Shown here: positions 1-10,992 of the stretch, one piece after another
How positions within the stretch are numbered: the stretch's first letter is position 1
How the letters are laid out: every line of letters starts with the position of its first letter
DNA from: Arcuatula senhousia
Taxonomy: Eukaryota > Mollusca > Bivalvia > Mytilida > Mytilidae
DNA length: 64,000 nt
Assembly (NCBI GenBank): GCA_963971305.1
Contig: OZ020305.1
Location: forward strand, 14,603,001 to 14,667,000
Direction of reading: 5' to 3'
Position numbers and translations under genes: made by a program
The notes under the pieces: model-generated
Seen by the model: the letters and a program-made list of their open reading frames with translations, nothing else
The model's database searches: none
Told to the model about the DNA's origin: nothing

Positions 1-572
1 TGATGATAATAGAATCATATTTCCGCTAATGTTTAAACGTTTTGTTATGAAACCATTACGTTTGTGACCAATAGTTTCTGTTTTTCTTGATTTAATCCGA
101 AGTTGGATGAAAATTGAATTTTCTATTAAGCCTTTTGTCAATGAGATTTTACGTGTTATAATAAATGAATAAATAAATAAGATATAAATTTATATTTTTT
201 TGTAAAAATTGTTGATTTTCAGGTGGTCTCAAACTTATGTCCACTTGTATATATTTGGTAAACACAATGATATGGTAAAATTTCCTAGATGTTGATTGAA
301 TAAAACGCCAACTTGAATCAAGTTGGGTCGAACTGTGAGTTGAAAAACGATGCCTCTCGCCAAGTTTAGAAATGCATGACTGATGCATATCTTATCAAAT
401 GTATGGCAGATACGGTGCACTTAAATAATTCATGCATTATTCAGTTGTTTCACCAGAAAAGCATAAACAATAAACAAATAGTCAAAATCGCAGACACTAT
501 AACATTTATTATAATGTTGGTTATTAAAAGTATCCTTTTAGATGTCGAGGCAATTTTTGGTTTAAATTTCAG
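1..572. other. Left flank / intron upstream of first visible gene A exon
   Basis: No recognisable exon, RNA gene or complete mobile element is visible here. The stretch is AT-rich. Because the exon at 573 begins in phase 1 with a normal acceptor (tttcag), this is most simply an intron of gene A whose earlier exons, including the signal peptide, lie left of the window. Confidence 0.5.
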
Positions 573-683
573 ATTGCAAGTTTGGAGCGCCTCATCCTAC
601 TGCACGATGTGGAATCGTCCCTTGTCCTAAGGGATATTCATGTGGCGCTGGACCAGGCTCAGTGTGTTGTCCAGTTCCAATCG
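573..683 (+). CDS. Gene A exon: lustrin-type module 1
   Basis: 111 bp, phase 1-1, acceptor tttcag, donor gtaatc. It encodes CKFGAPHPTARC..., then CPKGYSC and PGSVCCP; six Cys with C-x10-C-x4-C-x5-C-x7-CC. First exon visible in the window. Confidence 0.85.
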
Positions 684-3600
684 GTAATCATACATTACAT
701 GTCATTAAAATAGTTGTAAAATGCTTTTCAGGAAAAAAACTGATTTCAAACTTTTTCAGCTTGTTTATTTCATATATACTAGGCAAAAAAAGAAACGTTA
801 CACTTATATTTTATTTGATAATTTTTTTATAACAAACGAAAAGTTGCAACTTCTATTGAATAAACGTATCTTTGGTCATACTGAAGAGACGAACATCCAG
901 TCTACCTTATTTCCAGTCGAATTTTACATCTCCTTACAGTTTTACCTAGATATTGTTGTAAATCAAGTTTACAAAGCATTATCGTTCCTGAATAACCATT
1001 CATTTTGCATATCTGACAGCATTTCGATGAATTTTAAGTTGAATTCAGTATTCAGGGATACTTAACAAGCCGTAAAATTACAGGGATGGTATATTTTGCA
1101 ACTGCTTTGGTCACAACAATATTTTCTGGGGTTGCTTTACCTTATTAAACTGATTTTTTGTGTGTGTAGTTTATATCGATGTTCTGAAAACGTTGTTCAG
1201 TTAGATAGAAAATAACAAAAATGTTGATAATTAAAAAAATTCTGTTAAAATTTGAATCTTTGGTTTAAAAAGGGCGCGTCTTACTTAACTTTGTCAATTT
1301 TAGTCATGGTACAACTCATTTACGCCAAAACGCCAAAGAAAAGTTAATTAGAGGACGTCTTTTTGAACAATGACGTCAGCTTGGCGTGACCCCGTATGTA
1401 CAGTGTTTATGAATATTCGATTGAAATTTTATCCATTTTAACACGAGTTCATGTTTTTGAACCATTTACAAAGCGATTACGAAGAAAAATAAAGCGGTAA
1501 CGCCTGATCTTAAATCGCGTTGGTTATGGTAGTCTGCCACTTCCGGTCTCACCATTTTTTGTACTGCTACCTCTGACACGAGTCTGTGAACTATGGATAG
1601 TTGTTCTTAAGTCTTTTGAATGATTTATCACCTGTATTTTGGTCATTTCTGTATCCAACACGAAAGTAGATAATTCCTTCTAATTTTAACGTTAACGTAA
1701 AGGACCTGGCGTACAATTTTTCAACCTTTTATGTTCGACCTTTTGTTAGCCGTGATATTTGCTACATTTAACGACCACAATCACTAGCCTAATTGAATTT
1801 TGTCACGTAAAATTTTAAAAGCTGCAATTTTGGTCAAAATTAAAAAAATGACGTAACGTCATTTTCAAATCCGCCTTCAATACGCAAATTTGACAGAAAA
1901 ACCCGCTTATTTCCTAATCTTTACATTAAAAATGAAAACAAAATATGTGTCGGAAAAATCTTAAAAGAAAACCAATGTAACGTTTCTTTTTTTGCCTAGT
2001 ATATATGAATTTTGTGAAACAACTGTTTCCGCATGACACAGATCAATGAATAATTTAGAATTTGAATAAAACTTTTTATGACAAAACTAAATGTAAATGT
2101 TGATCTTTGAATAAGGCGTCTCCAAGTTTCAATATGGTAATTAGCTTCACGTTTGGGTCAGTTTTAGTGAACTTCAAAGTCTTTTATTAACATTAAACTG
2201 CATATTCTCTCCTACTTCCTCTTTGACAAAATCATTAAACTGCATATTCTCTCCTACTTCCTCTTTGACAAAATCATTTTGAACACACGTGAAGGTTAGC
2301 ACTGCTGGTGGAGTTTAAATTCCCCGAGGTTAGCCCGCTCCGGCACCAACACTTTTGAGTTGGAGAATACATCAAAGCTTTAAATTATCCGTCTAAATTT
2401 CAAATTGTCTAAACCCTAAGGTTCTTCCTACCCCAGACATAGGTTGAATATTTTAGTAATAATTTGGTTCCCCGGTTTGGTATTTTTGGATATACTGTTC
2501 TATGCTCTTCATATTCATACAGTGTTTGGCATTTTCAATATTTTTGGTAGAGCGCCTCTGATGAGTCTTGAATAGACGAAACGCGCGTCAGGCGTAGCAA
2601 AATTTAATGTCTGGAACTTTGTTGTCATTTTTATTTATTAATCAAGTGATGGAACCATGAAAAACAGTTTAAAATGTGTTGTTTTGTGCTACATGCATAT
2701 CATTCCACAACCAAGGAATAAGATGAAACATTTTCGATCTAATTCCTTTAAAGTTTTTGAAAATTCTAAACTAGTTGAAAATGTCATGTATGTGTTCTAT
2801 GATTCTTAAAGCTGATCAGAAATAGTTATGAAAATGCATGAATGGTCAATTTTTTGTTAAACCTGATCAGAAAAATCTTACAAATGTATAGATATTTTTC
2901 AGCTCCACCATCCATAACACCACCTCCACCTGTACAATGTAGGTATCATATCATAACTATTTCTTAGTAGAAATATTAAAATGGTTTTCAATCTAAATTT
3001 ACGCCTGCTATATATTGAAAAGTTTCAGAACAAGCGGCAAAGAGGTACCAAAATGGGCATTCGAATGGCATGGGTTCAAGATAACAATGACAAGATGAGT
3101 TAACACTGAAGAGAACTTAAAGAAACACACAACTTGAATTCAACAGCGCAAACTCAGGTCGTAACAAGTTTGAACGCAGGTGCATATTCAGAGTATAAGC
3201 AGTTGGTGATTGTTTTACTACAACCATCGCGTCGCGTCGCTAACGTCAATTCAGCGTGTAAAATCCGGCGAGGGAGGGCAAAACAAAACACTTTGAATAA
3301 TTTGTGTTCGAGCTCATGATGCCATCTGTAAAATTGCTTTAACGAAGGCAACGGGGTTCTACTTTTACTTTTATTTATCTTAAATTCACTTATTCATAAA
3401 GGGTGGTTGATTAACTTAATAAACAAGCGTTAAAATATTTTAGCTATATTTTGTAGTAAATGCTAAAATGGTGTAAAATACGGCATTTCACTTTGAGACT
3501 TTTTTTTTGTTCACCTCGTATGCTAACAGTTTTAAAATACTTCTACTCTGAAACCTCTCATTTGATTGAACTGAAACTTTGCAGGAGAGATTCATGACAT

Positions 3601-6600
3601 GTTGTCAACAAACAATCCGCATTTTAAAAAAAATCAATAAAAACATGACCGCTGTTATTAAAAATAGAACATAGGGTAAAATCAGTTAAAATGCCTAAAT
3701 AACTCAGCAACAATCACAGATAAAACAAATCTCAAGGATCTTACATTCTTCAAAATCAAAAGCTCTATTGGGTTCCAGTAAGTTGTCAGATGACCCCTTA
3801 TAGGGTTATGACCCTGTTTAAGGTAAAAAATAGCATTTTGTCATGTTTTGCCCTATAGAATGAATATAATTGCAGATAGAGAAGAGCTGTTGCTTGCTTA
3901 AATGTTCAGCGCAATTAGCTCTATAAACGTTTCCATTTAATGGAAGTATTCAGTTGGGGGTAATGGTCTTTTTAAGGTGTCTTATCATGTTTTTGCCCTA
4001 TAGATTGAAAACTTTTGCAGAGATAAAAAAGATGTTGCTTGCTATAATATTCAGACCTTTAAAGACATAGAACCTATCAATTTCGCAATTTTTTACATTG
4101 AATAAAAAGTACATAAACTAAAAATATACTATCTAAAAATTACCTTTACCAACATAAAAACTCAATGTTTTGCAGTTTTCTATAAAATAATCTTATTTTA
4201 ATTATTCGCGTTGATTAAGTATTGTAATATAATAAGATTGTCCTCTTTTTTGACACTGCATTTTATTCTTCAGTTTTCCGTCGAAAAGAATACTTTCTAG
4301 TAGTTTTTTGAAAACTTAACAGTTTCTTTCAAGGTTTTACAATGTTTTCTTCAAATAGTGTGAATTTCATTATTCTTAAAAAATGCCAAAATGATAGGTT
4401 CTATGTCTTTAAGATTCACAAAAATTTCCATTGGGTCGAAGTTGTCAGATGACCCGTAACAGAAGAGACTCTTTTGACTGAAGAACCAGGTGAGCAATTA
4501 AGGGTCATGGGGCCCTCTTGTCAATATGAATTACCTACTGAATCATCTATCCTCCAAAATGCTTAGATTTTTATAATTTTAGCTTGCAAAATTGGAAAAC
4601 CTCTCCCATCCATCAGATGCGGCGGTAATGTACCCTGTCCATCGGAATACTTCTGTGCTGGTGGTCCAGGGTCAGTTTGTTGTCCAAGTGGAGGTAATTT
4701 CTTTTGTGTATATTTTTTTTTCTTCAAAGTAACAACAATATTACTTAGAGTAAAAACATTTAAAAACGGATTTACTTTATAACTTGTCTTTGGATCTGTT
4801 CATAAAACTAAGGCAAAATTTAAGAACATGACCCAAAACTAAAACATTCTTTTAATATAATAAAAAGAAAATATTTTTTTCGTGTTCGTTATCATGACGA
4901 ATTGCAAAATAATCAAATAAGAATTTATAATATCTGAATCCTACTACTTTTTAAGGAGGTGTTGGGTTTTTTTAGTCGTTTTGTTTGTTTATTTGTTTGT
5001 TTTTTGTTTGTTTTTTTTTTTATTTCATATACAGTTTCTGTTGTGCCTACTATACAATGACACAAAAAGTAAGCCATTTAAAAAGAAAGAAAAAAATGAT
5101 AAACCTTGAGATATATTTATGCATATAAAATCTAACGCACATTTTTTTAAACTTTTGAAGGTCCACCACCTGCACCGTCAAGTAAGTATTTGAAGAAGGC
5201 AAACCTTTTGCTTGGGACATGAGTATTTATTTTTCGATACTTTTAAAGACATAGAACCTATCATTTTGGCAATTTTTAAAAAATAGTAAAATTCACACTA
5301 TTTGAAGAATACATTGTAAAACCTTTGAAGAAACTGTTAAATTTAAAAAAAAACCTGCCAGAAAGTATTCTTTTCGACGGAAAACTGATGAAAAAAACAC
5401 AGTGTCAAAAAAGAGGACAACCTAATTATAGAATGTAAACACTTGCGGGTGCTGGTAAACTGAGAAACAAAAAGTAACCAAACGAAACGGAGCTGCACAA
5501 AAACGATATCGGTAAAGAAGGAAACGTGAACAGTAAAATTAACAACCGAAATCTGTATTAAGAAAGGAAACAAAATCAAGCGAAACTGGTAAAAAGGAAA
5601 ATTGAATCGATTTTAGCCGACACCAGTCGTTTTTTCTTAATTTACCGATTTCGTTTTCTCTTCGCCTCGTTCGGTTACATTTCGTTTCTCAGTTTAACAG
5701 TACCCAGTTTACCAAATGTAAATATTTATGATGGACAATACTTAATCAAAGCGAATATTTAAAATAAGATTATTTTATAGAAAACTGCAAAACATTGAGT
5801 TTTTATGTTGGTAAAAGAAAGTTTTAGATAGTATATTTTCAATATATGTACTTTTTATTCAATGTACAAAATTTCGAAATTGATAGGTTCTATGTCTTTA
5901 AGTTTTCTGCCTACCATATATGAATATATTGTTGATTTTCTTTAAATGCTGATGATGATGAGAGCTTCTTCCTAAAAAAAGTATACATGCATAAACAAAT
6001 AGAAATGACAACCAAGTTCCAAACAATAAATTTCGCTACGCCTGACGCACGTTTCGTCTATTCAAGACTCATCAGAGGCCATCTACAAAAATATTGAAAA
6101 TACCAAACACTTTATGATTATAAATATCATATAACAGTAAAACGAAAAATACCAAACTGGGGAACCAAATTATAACTAAGATGATCAACCTGTGTCTGAG
6201 GTAGGAAGAACCTTAGAGTTTTGACAATTTTGAAATTTAAACGGATAATTTAAAGCTTTGATGTGCTCTGCAACATAAAACATATCTAAATAAGCAAAGG
6301 AGTACCAATGGGGAATTTTAATATTGTAATTCTGATAAGGTCAAGACAAAATCAGTAGACATAAAAGACAGATAATAAAAGTGAAAACCAAAAAATCACG
6401 AGGCAAGTAGACAGCAATCGGCAACACAATCTCGATTCTTCCGGCCCTACGGGGAAGGGTAAGCTTCTCATATTTGCTTGTTACAAGCGTGGATCCAAGG
6501 AAAGGCGTATCGGGCGTACGCCCCCTCCTAAAACTGATTCAAATTATATTTTTTGCACAAAATCACGTAAAAATGCTTTAATAAATTCGCGAAAAGCAAA

Positions 6601-9600
6601 GATAAAATTGTTTTACGCCATTCTAAACTAAAATCCTTTATCCGCCCCTGTGTCATGTTTCCAATGCCCCACTTAGTGTAGATAAAATCCGGTAGATGAC
6701 AACAGCCGTTTAAACCCACTTTTGTACTTTTGATTCTGAAAAAAAAATGTCTGGAATGTTATGTTTATATAGATGAAGTTATTTTCATTAAAGTCAATAT
6801 AAAATTTTAAAATGTTAGAGCCTTACTATACAATAAGTTAATAAGTCGATTTTGTATTAAAAAAATTATACAACTGTACTAGTAAAAGTATTGTTTAAAA
6901 AAAAAATCTCAAATGAAATGAATTAAGACTTCCATATTGAATACGTGTTTATTATTAAAAAATAATGAGATGTGGAATAAGTGTACGCGACACAGCCCAC
7001 AATCAAGCGGCAATTCAGAAAAAAACCACAATGGACAACCGCCAGCAGCCTTCAACGAGGCAAGTAGGCGCTGCTCGCGGTTCTGCAATTGGCCAATGGT
7101 CTTAGTTTGACTGTATGAGGTGAATGCAGATTAAACATACAATTTATTGCTTATTTGTTCCATTTTTATTAGGTTACAAATTCACCTTATGACTTATAAA
7201 ATTGCAGAGTTAAGACACCTCTTGTATTTCACAAGTTTCATTCTTTATGAAAAAAATATATATATAGTTTTGTATCTCAATTATTTTTATCCAAAATTCA
7301 TTAATTGTAGTAGTTTGTTTTTAGTTTGCAAGTTTGGAAAACCGCATCCGACTTCTCTATGCGATCCTGCTCCTTGTCCCCCTGGGTATTCATGTTCTTC
7401 AGGACCAGGGTCTCCCTGTTGTCCTATTGAGCCAAGTAAGTTTAAGAATGACCACAATTGAAAAAAAAATATCGATACAAGACCGTGCTTAACATTTTGT
7501 AAATATACCTTTAGATAAGTAGACCATCTCGTGTTTCATTCTTAAAAAATGTAAAGTTTTGTACTAAATTAAATAAATTTCTTATTCAAAAAATATTACC
7601 TGTAGTTGGTTTTTTTTTTAGAATGCAAGTTCGGTAATCCCCATCCAAAATATGTATGTGGTATTGTGCCATGTCCACCTGGGTATTCATGTGCCTCAGG
7701 ACCAGGATCTGCTTGTTGTCCTATTCAGCCTAGTAAGTGTATCAATATAACTATATATAAATCAGATATAAACACGAACAGGGGCAATCAAAAGACAAAT
7801 TACCATGTTTAACATTTTGTCAAGAATGAAGCAGAGGTACCAAAGGGGCATCTTTATGTCACAAGTTCGAAAGGGAAGAGACAAAATCAGTAAACACCAA
7901 CAAGAACATGACGAAAAAAAAACAGAAAAACAAAATAACTGAATAGCAACTCAAGTCTTAACGAGATGGAACTCGAGTACTCCGGAAGAGTAAGCAGTTC
8001 AAACTTGCTACAGCAAACCAGTCACGTTGCCGTCTGTCAATACAGTGTGTCAAATCTGGTAAAAAAAGACAAACAACACCCAACATCAGTACACATCTGA
8101 GAAATTGAATTCAATATTTGTCTATGAGCGCGTGATGTCTTCCATAAAAATTCTTGAATGAAAACAGAACCGAGAAGCAACTTAACCCTGTGTAAGCAGT
8201 TTTTGTGTCGGGCATCAATTTACTTTTTAGAACAGGACAATGAGTTATGAACGGTTCAACCCACATTCAATCTTTCCCCATGTAGTCATTTGCGTTCTGC
8301 TTCGAAGTTATCATAACAAATAACTAAATAACTCTCACCTGGTGTTTTGTTCCCGTCAATATGATGTTTCTAAATAAACGGTAAGAAGGTGAATTTTCTA
8401 GCATGTTTTACTTACTTGTTTACATTACAAATTAATTTGACTGGAATGAATAGCACCAATCTTGTCTTCAGTGGAACAGGATGAGGACGGATAAAACATT
8501 GCTTATCTTTGTATATTTTGAAAAGGTATAAAATTTATCTGATGACTATATATCAAAATGCATTGTTAAAGAACATGTTGCATTATTAATTATTGTGTAA
8601 AAAATGAGTTTATATCTTATCATAAAATAACTTAATGATGTTTGTTTCTATTTAGATTGCAAGTATGGTAAACCCCATCCAACTGAAAAATGTGGTATTG
8701 CTCCCTGCCCACCTGGATATTCATGTACCGCAGCAGGGCCAGGGTCTCCTTGTTGTCCTAAAAAGCCAAGTAAGTGTTGGTATAAATCAGAGTTATTGAA
8801 ATATTCAAAAAAGTCACAGGTAGTGTAATAACATATTTTACTTATAAAGTACGTTTATATATCAAAACATGTCCAAGTCCCATGAAAACAACTTTTATAA
8901 GAACTACATGTAGTTGTTTTGCTATTCGAATTTATATTTTGTGGCCTTTTTCAATTGTTATATGTTCTCCTAACAGAGAAGTGAAAAAAATGTCCATCTT
9001 GACCGAAAACTATGAATATGAAATAGAAAAAAAAGTCATGTCATGTAAATATGAATGGTTAACACGGTTAGATATCAACCTAAAGTAGTAAATTATAAAT
9101 TTTGCCTAAATGGTGAAGAGATCTAACTCTTGACAAACTGTTCTTTGTAGCGAGTTCTTTACGCAAACATACAAAAAGTTTATATCGGAAATTACTGAAA
9201 ATATGTAAGAATTTAATTTTTAATAATTTCATTAATGTAATTGTCTTACATTTACATGGTTTAACAGATTTTTCTTTTTACAACTTTTTTTTTCAAATCA
9301 GGTCCAACACCAGGTCCACCTACACCACCACGTAAGTACCCTTACCCTTAAAAGTGTAGATGTACGTGGGGCTTACATACACGTGGAGCCTATTAATATA
9401 CAAGAGACAGCTATTCAATTTTGAACTGATGATACAAATAACCGCGTTTCTAACAACCCGTATTCTTTGTGTCCTACCAATAGTACTTTATGTCTTAACC
9501 TTTAAAAATCAAAATGACAACAAAGTTCCAGACAATAAATTTTGCTACGCCTGAGGCGCGTTTTGTCTATACAAGACTCATCAGAGGCGTTCTACATAAA

Positions 9601-10947
9601 ATATTGAGAATAAAAAACAAAAAAAAACCGAACTGGGATTATGATGCTCAACCTATGTCTGGGGTAGGAAGAACCTTAGGGTTAAGACAACTTGAGAATT
9701 AAAAATTATAAATAAACAAGCTCTTTCATTGCAACCGTGAGGATTGTTTTTAGTTTTGAAATTCTATCGCTTCGAATATTCGATATTCATGAATTTTTAC
9801 ATTTCACATTTATACGCTGGATTATTTGACTGCTCTGGAAAAAAAACATGCATTTTACGCACTATACGTTCTGAGCTTTCTAAATCTGTAGTATAAAACT
9901 TAATGATGAAAAGAAAGGGATTTTTAATTTTTTTAAAGTTTTTGAAAACAGAGCATTTGACAATGCAAACAAGGCACATTAGAAAATTATCAGATATCCA
10001 ACGCTTACCGTAGTGAACACGCTAGCACACTCCACGCGTCCCGCTTTCGTACTTTAGAAAACAATATTGAGCTCGTAAATTTTATTGAATGAAAAAATTT
10101 TGTCAACATTCACAACTACATATGTTGTAGTGCTTGCATACCAAGTTTATTTAATTCTATTCAGTAATTGCAGATGAGTTTCGTCCACAAGATGATGAAT
10201 CGTGATTTTCGACAAATTTCTCGAAAGGGCTAAATTTGGCATAAAAATTGCAGATCAAAAATTTGTGTATCCCAAATCATTGTCATACGGTGATCTTTTT
10301 TGCATATCAAGTTTAGATAAATTTTATTCAGTAGTTAAAGAGGTGTTCACAAACTGTGATCTCAGACGGACGGACGACAGTCGAACCAGCTAACAACATT
10401 GTATCCTCCGCAATTTCGTTACCTGGGGTATCAATAGTTTTCCTATCATTTCATTGATTTTAAACAAGCAAATATCGTCAAAAAGGTACTCTATAAAAGC
10501 AAGATTTATCATCACAATGCGGAGAAGTAGTCAAGATAATATCATACCCCCACAAAAAAAATGGGGGGGGGGGGGTATATAGGAATCACACTGTCTGTCC
10601 ACATAAGGGCAACTCCTCCTAACAGCTTGATGGGTTTTAATGAGGAATACATCTTATTGAGATGCGCATTAAATTTTGTATCGCTTTGTTAATATTATTG
10701 TGGGAGAGATAATTATACTCTTTTTCATTATTGAGTTCAATATGATCAACAAGCTCACTAAAAGTATTTCTATTTTACTTTGTACACAGCAAACAAACCA
10801 GGAGTTTGCCCTGAGCCTCAAGGAGCTGGAATTTGTGTAGAGATGTGTAGCAATGATGGAGATTGCCAAGGACGTCTTAAGTGTTGCTCTAATGGATGTG
10901 GACATACTTGTCAAACGCCAATTCTGAAATATAAAGTAGACGGTTAA
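573..10947 (+). CDS. Gene A: lustrin-like mosaic protein with C-terminal WAP domain (5' partial)
   Basis: Nine exons can be read in one frame: 573-683, 2903-2938, 4583-4693, 5161-5181, 7325-7435, 7622-7732, 8656-8769, 9302-9331, 10790-10947 (266 residues plus stop). Five exons encode a six-cysteine module with spacing C-x10-C-x4/5-C-x5-C-x7/8-CC, opening CKFGxPHP and closing PGSxCCP, with CPxGYxC in the middle; this fits the lustrin cysteine-rich repeat. Three short exons encode Pro-rich spacers, and the last encodes an eight-cysteine WAP (four-disulfide core) domain. All internal exons are phase 1-1 with GT-AG borders. Known: abalone Lustrin A alternates cysteine- and proline-rich domains and ends in a protease-inhibitor-like domain. 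Inferred: secreted extracellular or shell-matrix protein with possible inhibitor activity. The N-terminus is missing from the window. Gene B downstream, same strand, has the same modules and looks like a tandem paralogue. Confidence 0.82.
2191..2274. repeat. 42-bp tandem duplication in gene A intron
   Basis: Two perfect adjacent copies of a 42-bp unit beginning cattaaactgcatattctc, followed by a few further matching bases. No coding role is visible. Confidence 0.85.
2330..2640 (-). mobile_element. Dispersed repeat family R1 (full copy, minus orientation)
   Basis: Shares several hundred bases with 6005-6260 and 9510-9705 in opposite orientation. The family carries the block aaagttccagacaataaat followed by a CTACGCCTGA-type segment and gactcatcagaggc. 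Shorter or decayed copies are at 16580-16700 and 19550-19600. No ORF; probably a non-autonomous element. Family identity unknown to me. Confidence 0.7.
2903..2938 (+). CDS. Gene A exon: proline-rich linker 1
   Basis: 36 bp, phase 1-1, acceptor tttttcag, donor gtaggt. Encodes APPSITPPPPVQ (first residue completed by the previous exon). Spacer between lustrin-type modules 1 and 2. Confidence 0.75.
3035..3350 (-). mobile_element. 5'-truncated retroelement 3' end (R2 family)
   Basis: Reading on the minus strand, the right part (about 3351-3260) encodes a remnant SLKQFYRWHHELEHK that matches the C-terminal reverse-transcriptase segment read at 37230-37415 (SLKKFYGRHHALIDKYG). The rest is the shared 3' untranslated block that appears on the plus strand as gaggtaccaaaatgggcat. 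Sister copies lie at 7830-8250, 36945-37415, 46478-46610, 49980-50400 and 50635-50780, and, inverted, at 12160-12780, 17561-18330 and 60830-61000. Confidence 0.65.
4063..4408. mobile_element. MITE with 17-bp inverted termini and TTAA flanks (copy 1)
   Basis: Left terminus AGACATAGAACCTATCA and right terminus TGATAGGTTCTATGTCT are inverted repeats, and TTAA sits directly outside both ends (4059-4062 and 4409-4412). There is no ORF. A second copy in the reverse orientation lies at 5247-5897, also with TTAA flanks, which supports a TTAA target-site duplication as in piggyBac-type insertion. The terminal bases do not resemble the usual piggyBac CCC start, so the superfamily is open. Confidence 0.75.
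4583..4693 (+). CDS. Gene A exon: lustrin-type module 2
   Basis: 111 bp, phase 1-1, acceptor ttttag, donor gtaatt. Encodes CKIGKPLPSIRC, then CPSEYFC and PGSVCCP. The third Cys is one residue further away (x5) than in the other modules, and the usual G of PxGY is E here. Confidence 0.85.
5161..5181 (+). CDS. Gene A exon: proline-rich microexon
   Basis: 21 bp, phase 1-1, acceptor ttgaag, donor gtaagt. Encodes GPPPAPS with the first codon split. The very short length lowers confidence, but frame, splice sites and composition match the other linkers. Confidence 0.65.
5247..5897. mobile_element. MITE copy 2 (reverse orientation) with nested insertion
   Basis: Same termini and TTAA flanks (5243-5246, 5898-5901) as the element at 4063-4408, but reverse-complemented. 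It is about 300 bp longer because of an insert at roughly 5430-5732 that is absent from copy 1. The insert has its own imperfect inverted repeats (ggtaaactgagaaac near the left, gtttctcagtttaacagtac near the right), so it is probably a second small element nested in the first. Confidence 0.72.
6005..6260 (+). mobile_element. Dispersed repeat family R1 (plus copy)
   Basis: Plus-orientation copy of the family seen inverted at 2330-2640. It contains the gactcatcagagg block, an AT-rich middle, and the aggtaggaagaaccttag tail. Confidence 0.7.
6961..7110. repeat. Dispersed repeat family R3
   Basis: The block beginning gagatgtggaataagtgtac recurs at 20798-20935; the end segment (gcaattggcc) recurs at 22190-22285 and the start segment at 55358-55395. 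No ORF. Intergenic and intronic placement suggest an old transposed repeat. Confidence 0.6.
7325..7435 (+). CDS. Gene A exon: lustrin-type module 3
   Basis: 111 bp, phase 1-1, acceptor ttttag, donor gtaagt. Encodes CKFGKPHPTSLC, then CPPGYSC and PGSPCCP. Only 186 bp from the next module, with no linker exon between them. Confidence 0.87.
7622..7732 (+). CDS. Gene A exon: lustrin-type module 4
   Basis: 111 bp, phase 1-1, acceptor tttttag, donor gtaagt. Encodes CKFGNPHPKYVC, then CPPGYSC and PGSACCP. Close to module 3 in sequence and position, which suggests a local exon duplication. Confidence 0.87.
7830..8250 (-). mobile_element. 5'-truncated retroelement 3' end (R2 family)
   Basis: Minus-oriented copy of the R2 3' region. 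The plus strand carries gcagaggtaccaaaggggca and, to the right, the decayed coding tail (KFLWKTSRAH-type region) corresponding to that at 37230-37415. No intact ORF. Confidence 0.6.
8656..8769 (+). CDS. Gene A exon: lustrin-type module 5
   Basis: 114 bp, phase 1-1, acceptor tttag, donor gtaagt. Encodes CKYGKPHPTEKC, then CPPGYSC and PGSPCCP. One extra residue between Cys4 and the CC pair (x8 instead of x7). Confidence 0.87.
9302..9331 (+). CDS. Gene A exon: proline-rich linker 3
   Basis: 30 bp, phase 1-1, acceptor atcag, donor gtaagt. The three bases before 9302 end in AG after a long T tract. Encodes SPTPGPPTPP with the first codon split. Confidence 0.75.
9510..9705 (+). mobile_element. Dispersed repeat family R1 (plus copy)
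   Basis: Plus copy with aaagttccagacaataaat, gactcatcagaggcg and ggggtaggaagaacctta. It overlaps short spurious ORFs only. Confidence 0.7.
10790..10947 (+). CDS. Gene A terminal exon: WAP domain and stop
   Basis: Acceptor tacacag, stop TAA at 10945-10947. Encodes a WAP/four-disulfide core: NKPGVCP, then Cys at the IC, MC, DC, CC, GC and TC positions, with the hallmark GRLKCCSNGCG only slightly varied, and a short basic tail. All eight WAP cysteines are present. The gene B terminal exon (51708-51844) is very similar. WAP domains often inhibit serine proteases; inhibition is not shown here. Confidence 0.88.
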
Positions 10948-10986
10948 TAAGAGTGCAGTCTATATAGAAACATGTCAAAAACTTAT

Positions 10987-10992
10987 ATTAAA
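10987..10992 (+). promoter_or_regulatory. Poly(A) signal variant ATTAAA for gene A
   Basis: ATTAAA lies 40 bp after the stop codon and is followed by an A-rich run. It is the first plausible cleavage signal downstream. Confidence 0.45.

Noticed and set aside
2293..2350. Block with gttagcactgctgg...gttagcccgctccggc considered as a tRNA or tRNA-derived SINE head
   Set aside because: No convincing cloverleaf or A/B box pair could be drawn; it belongs to the start of an R1 repeat copy.
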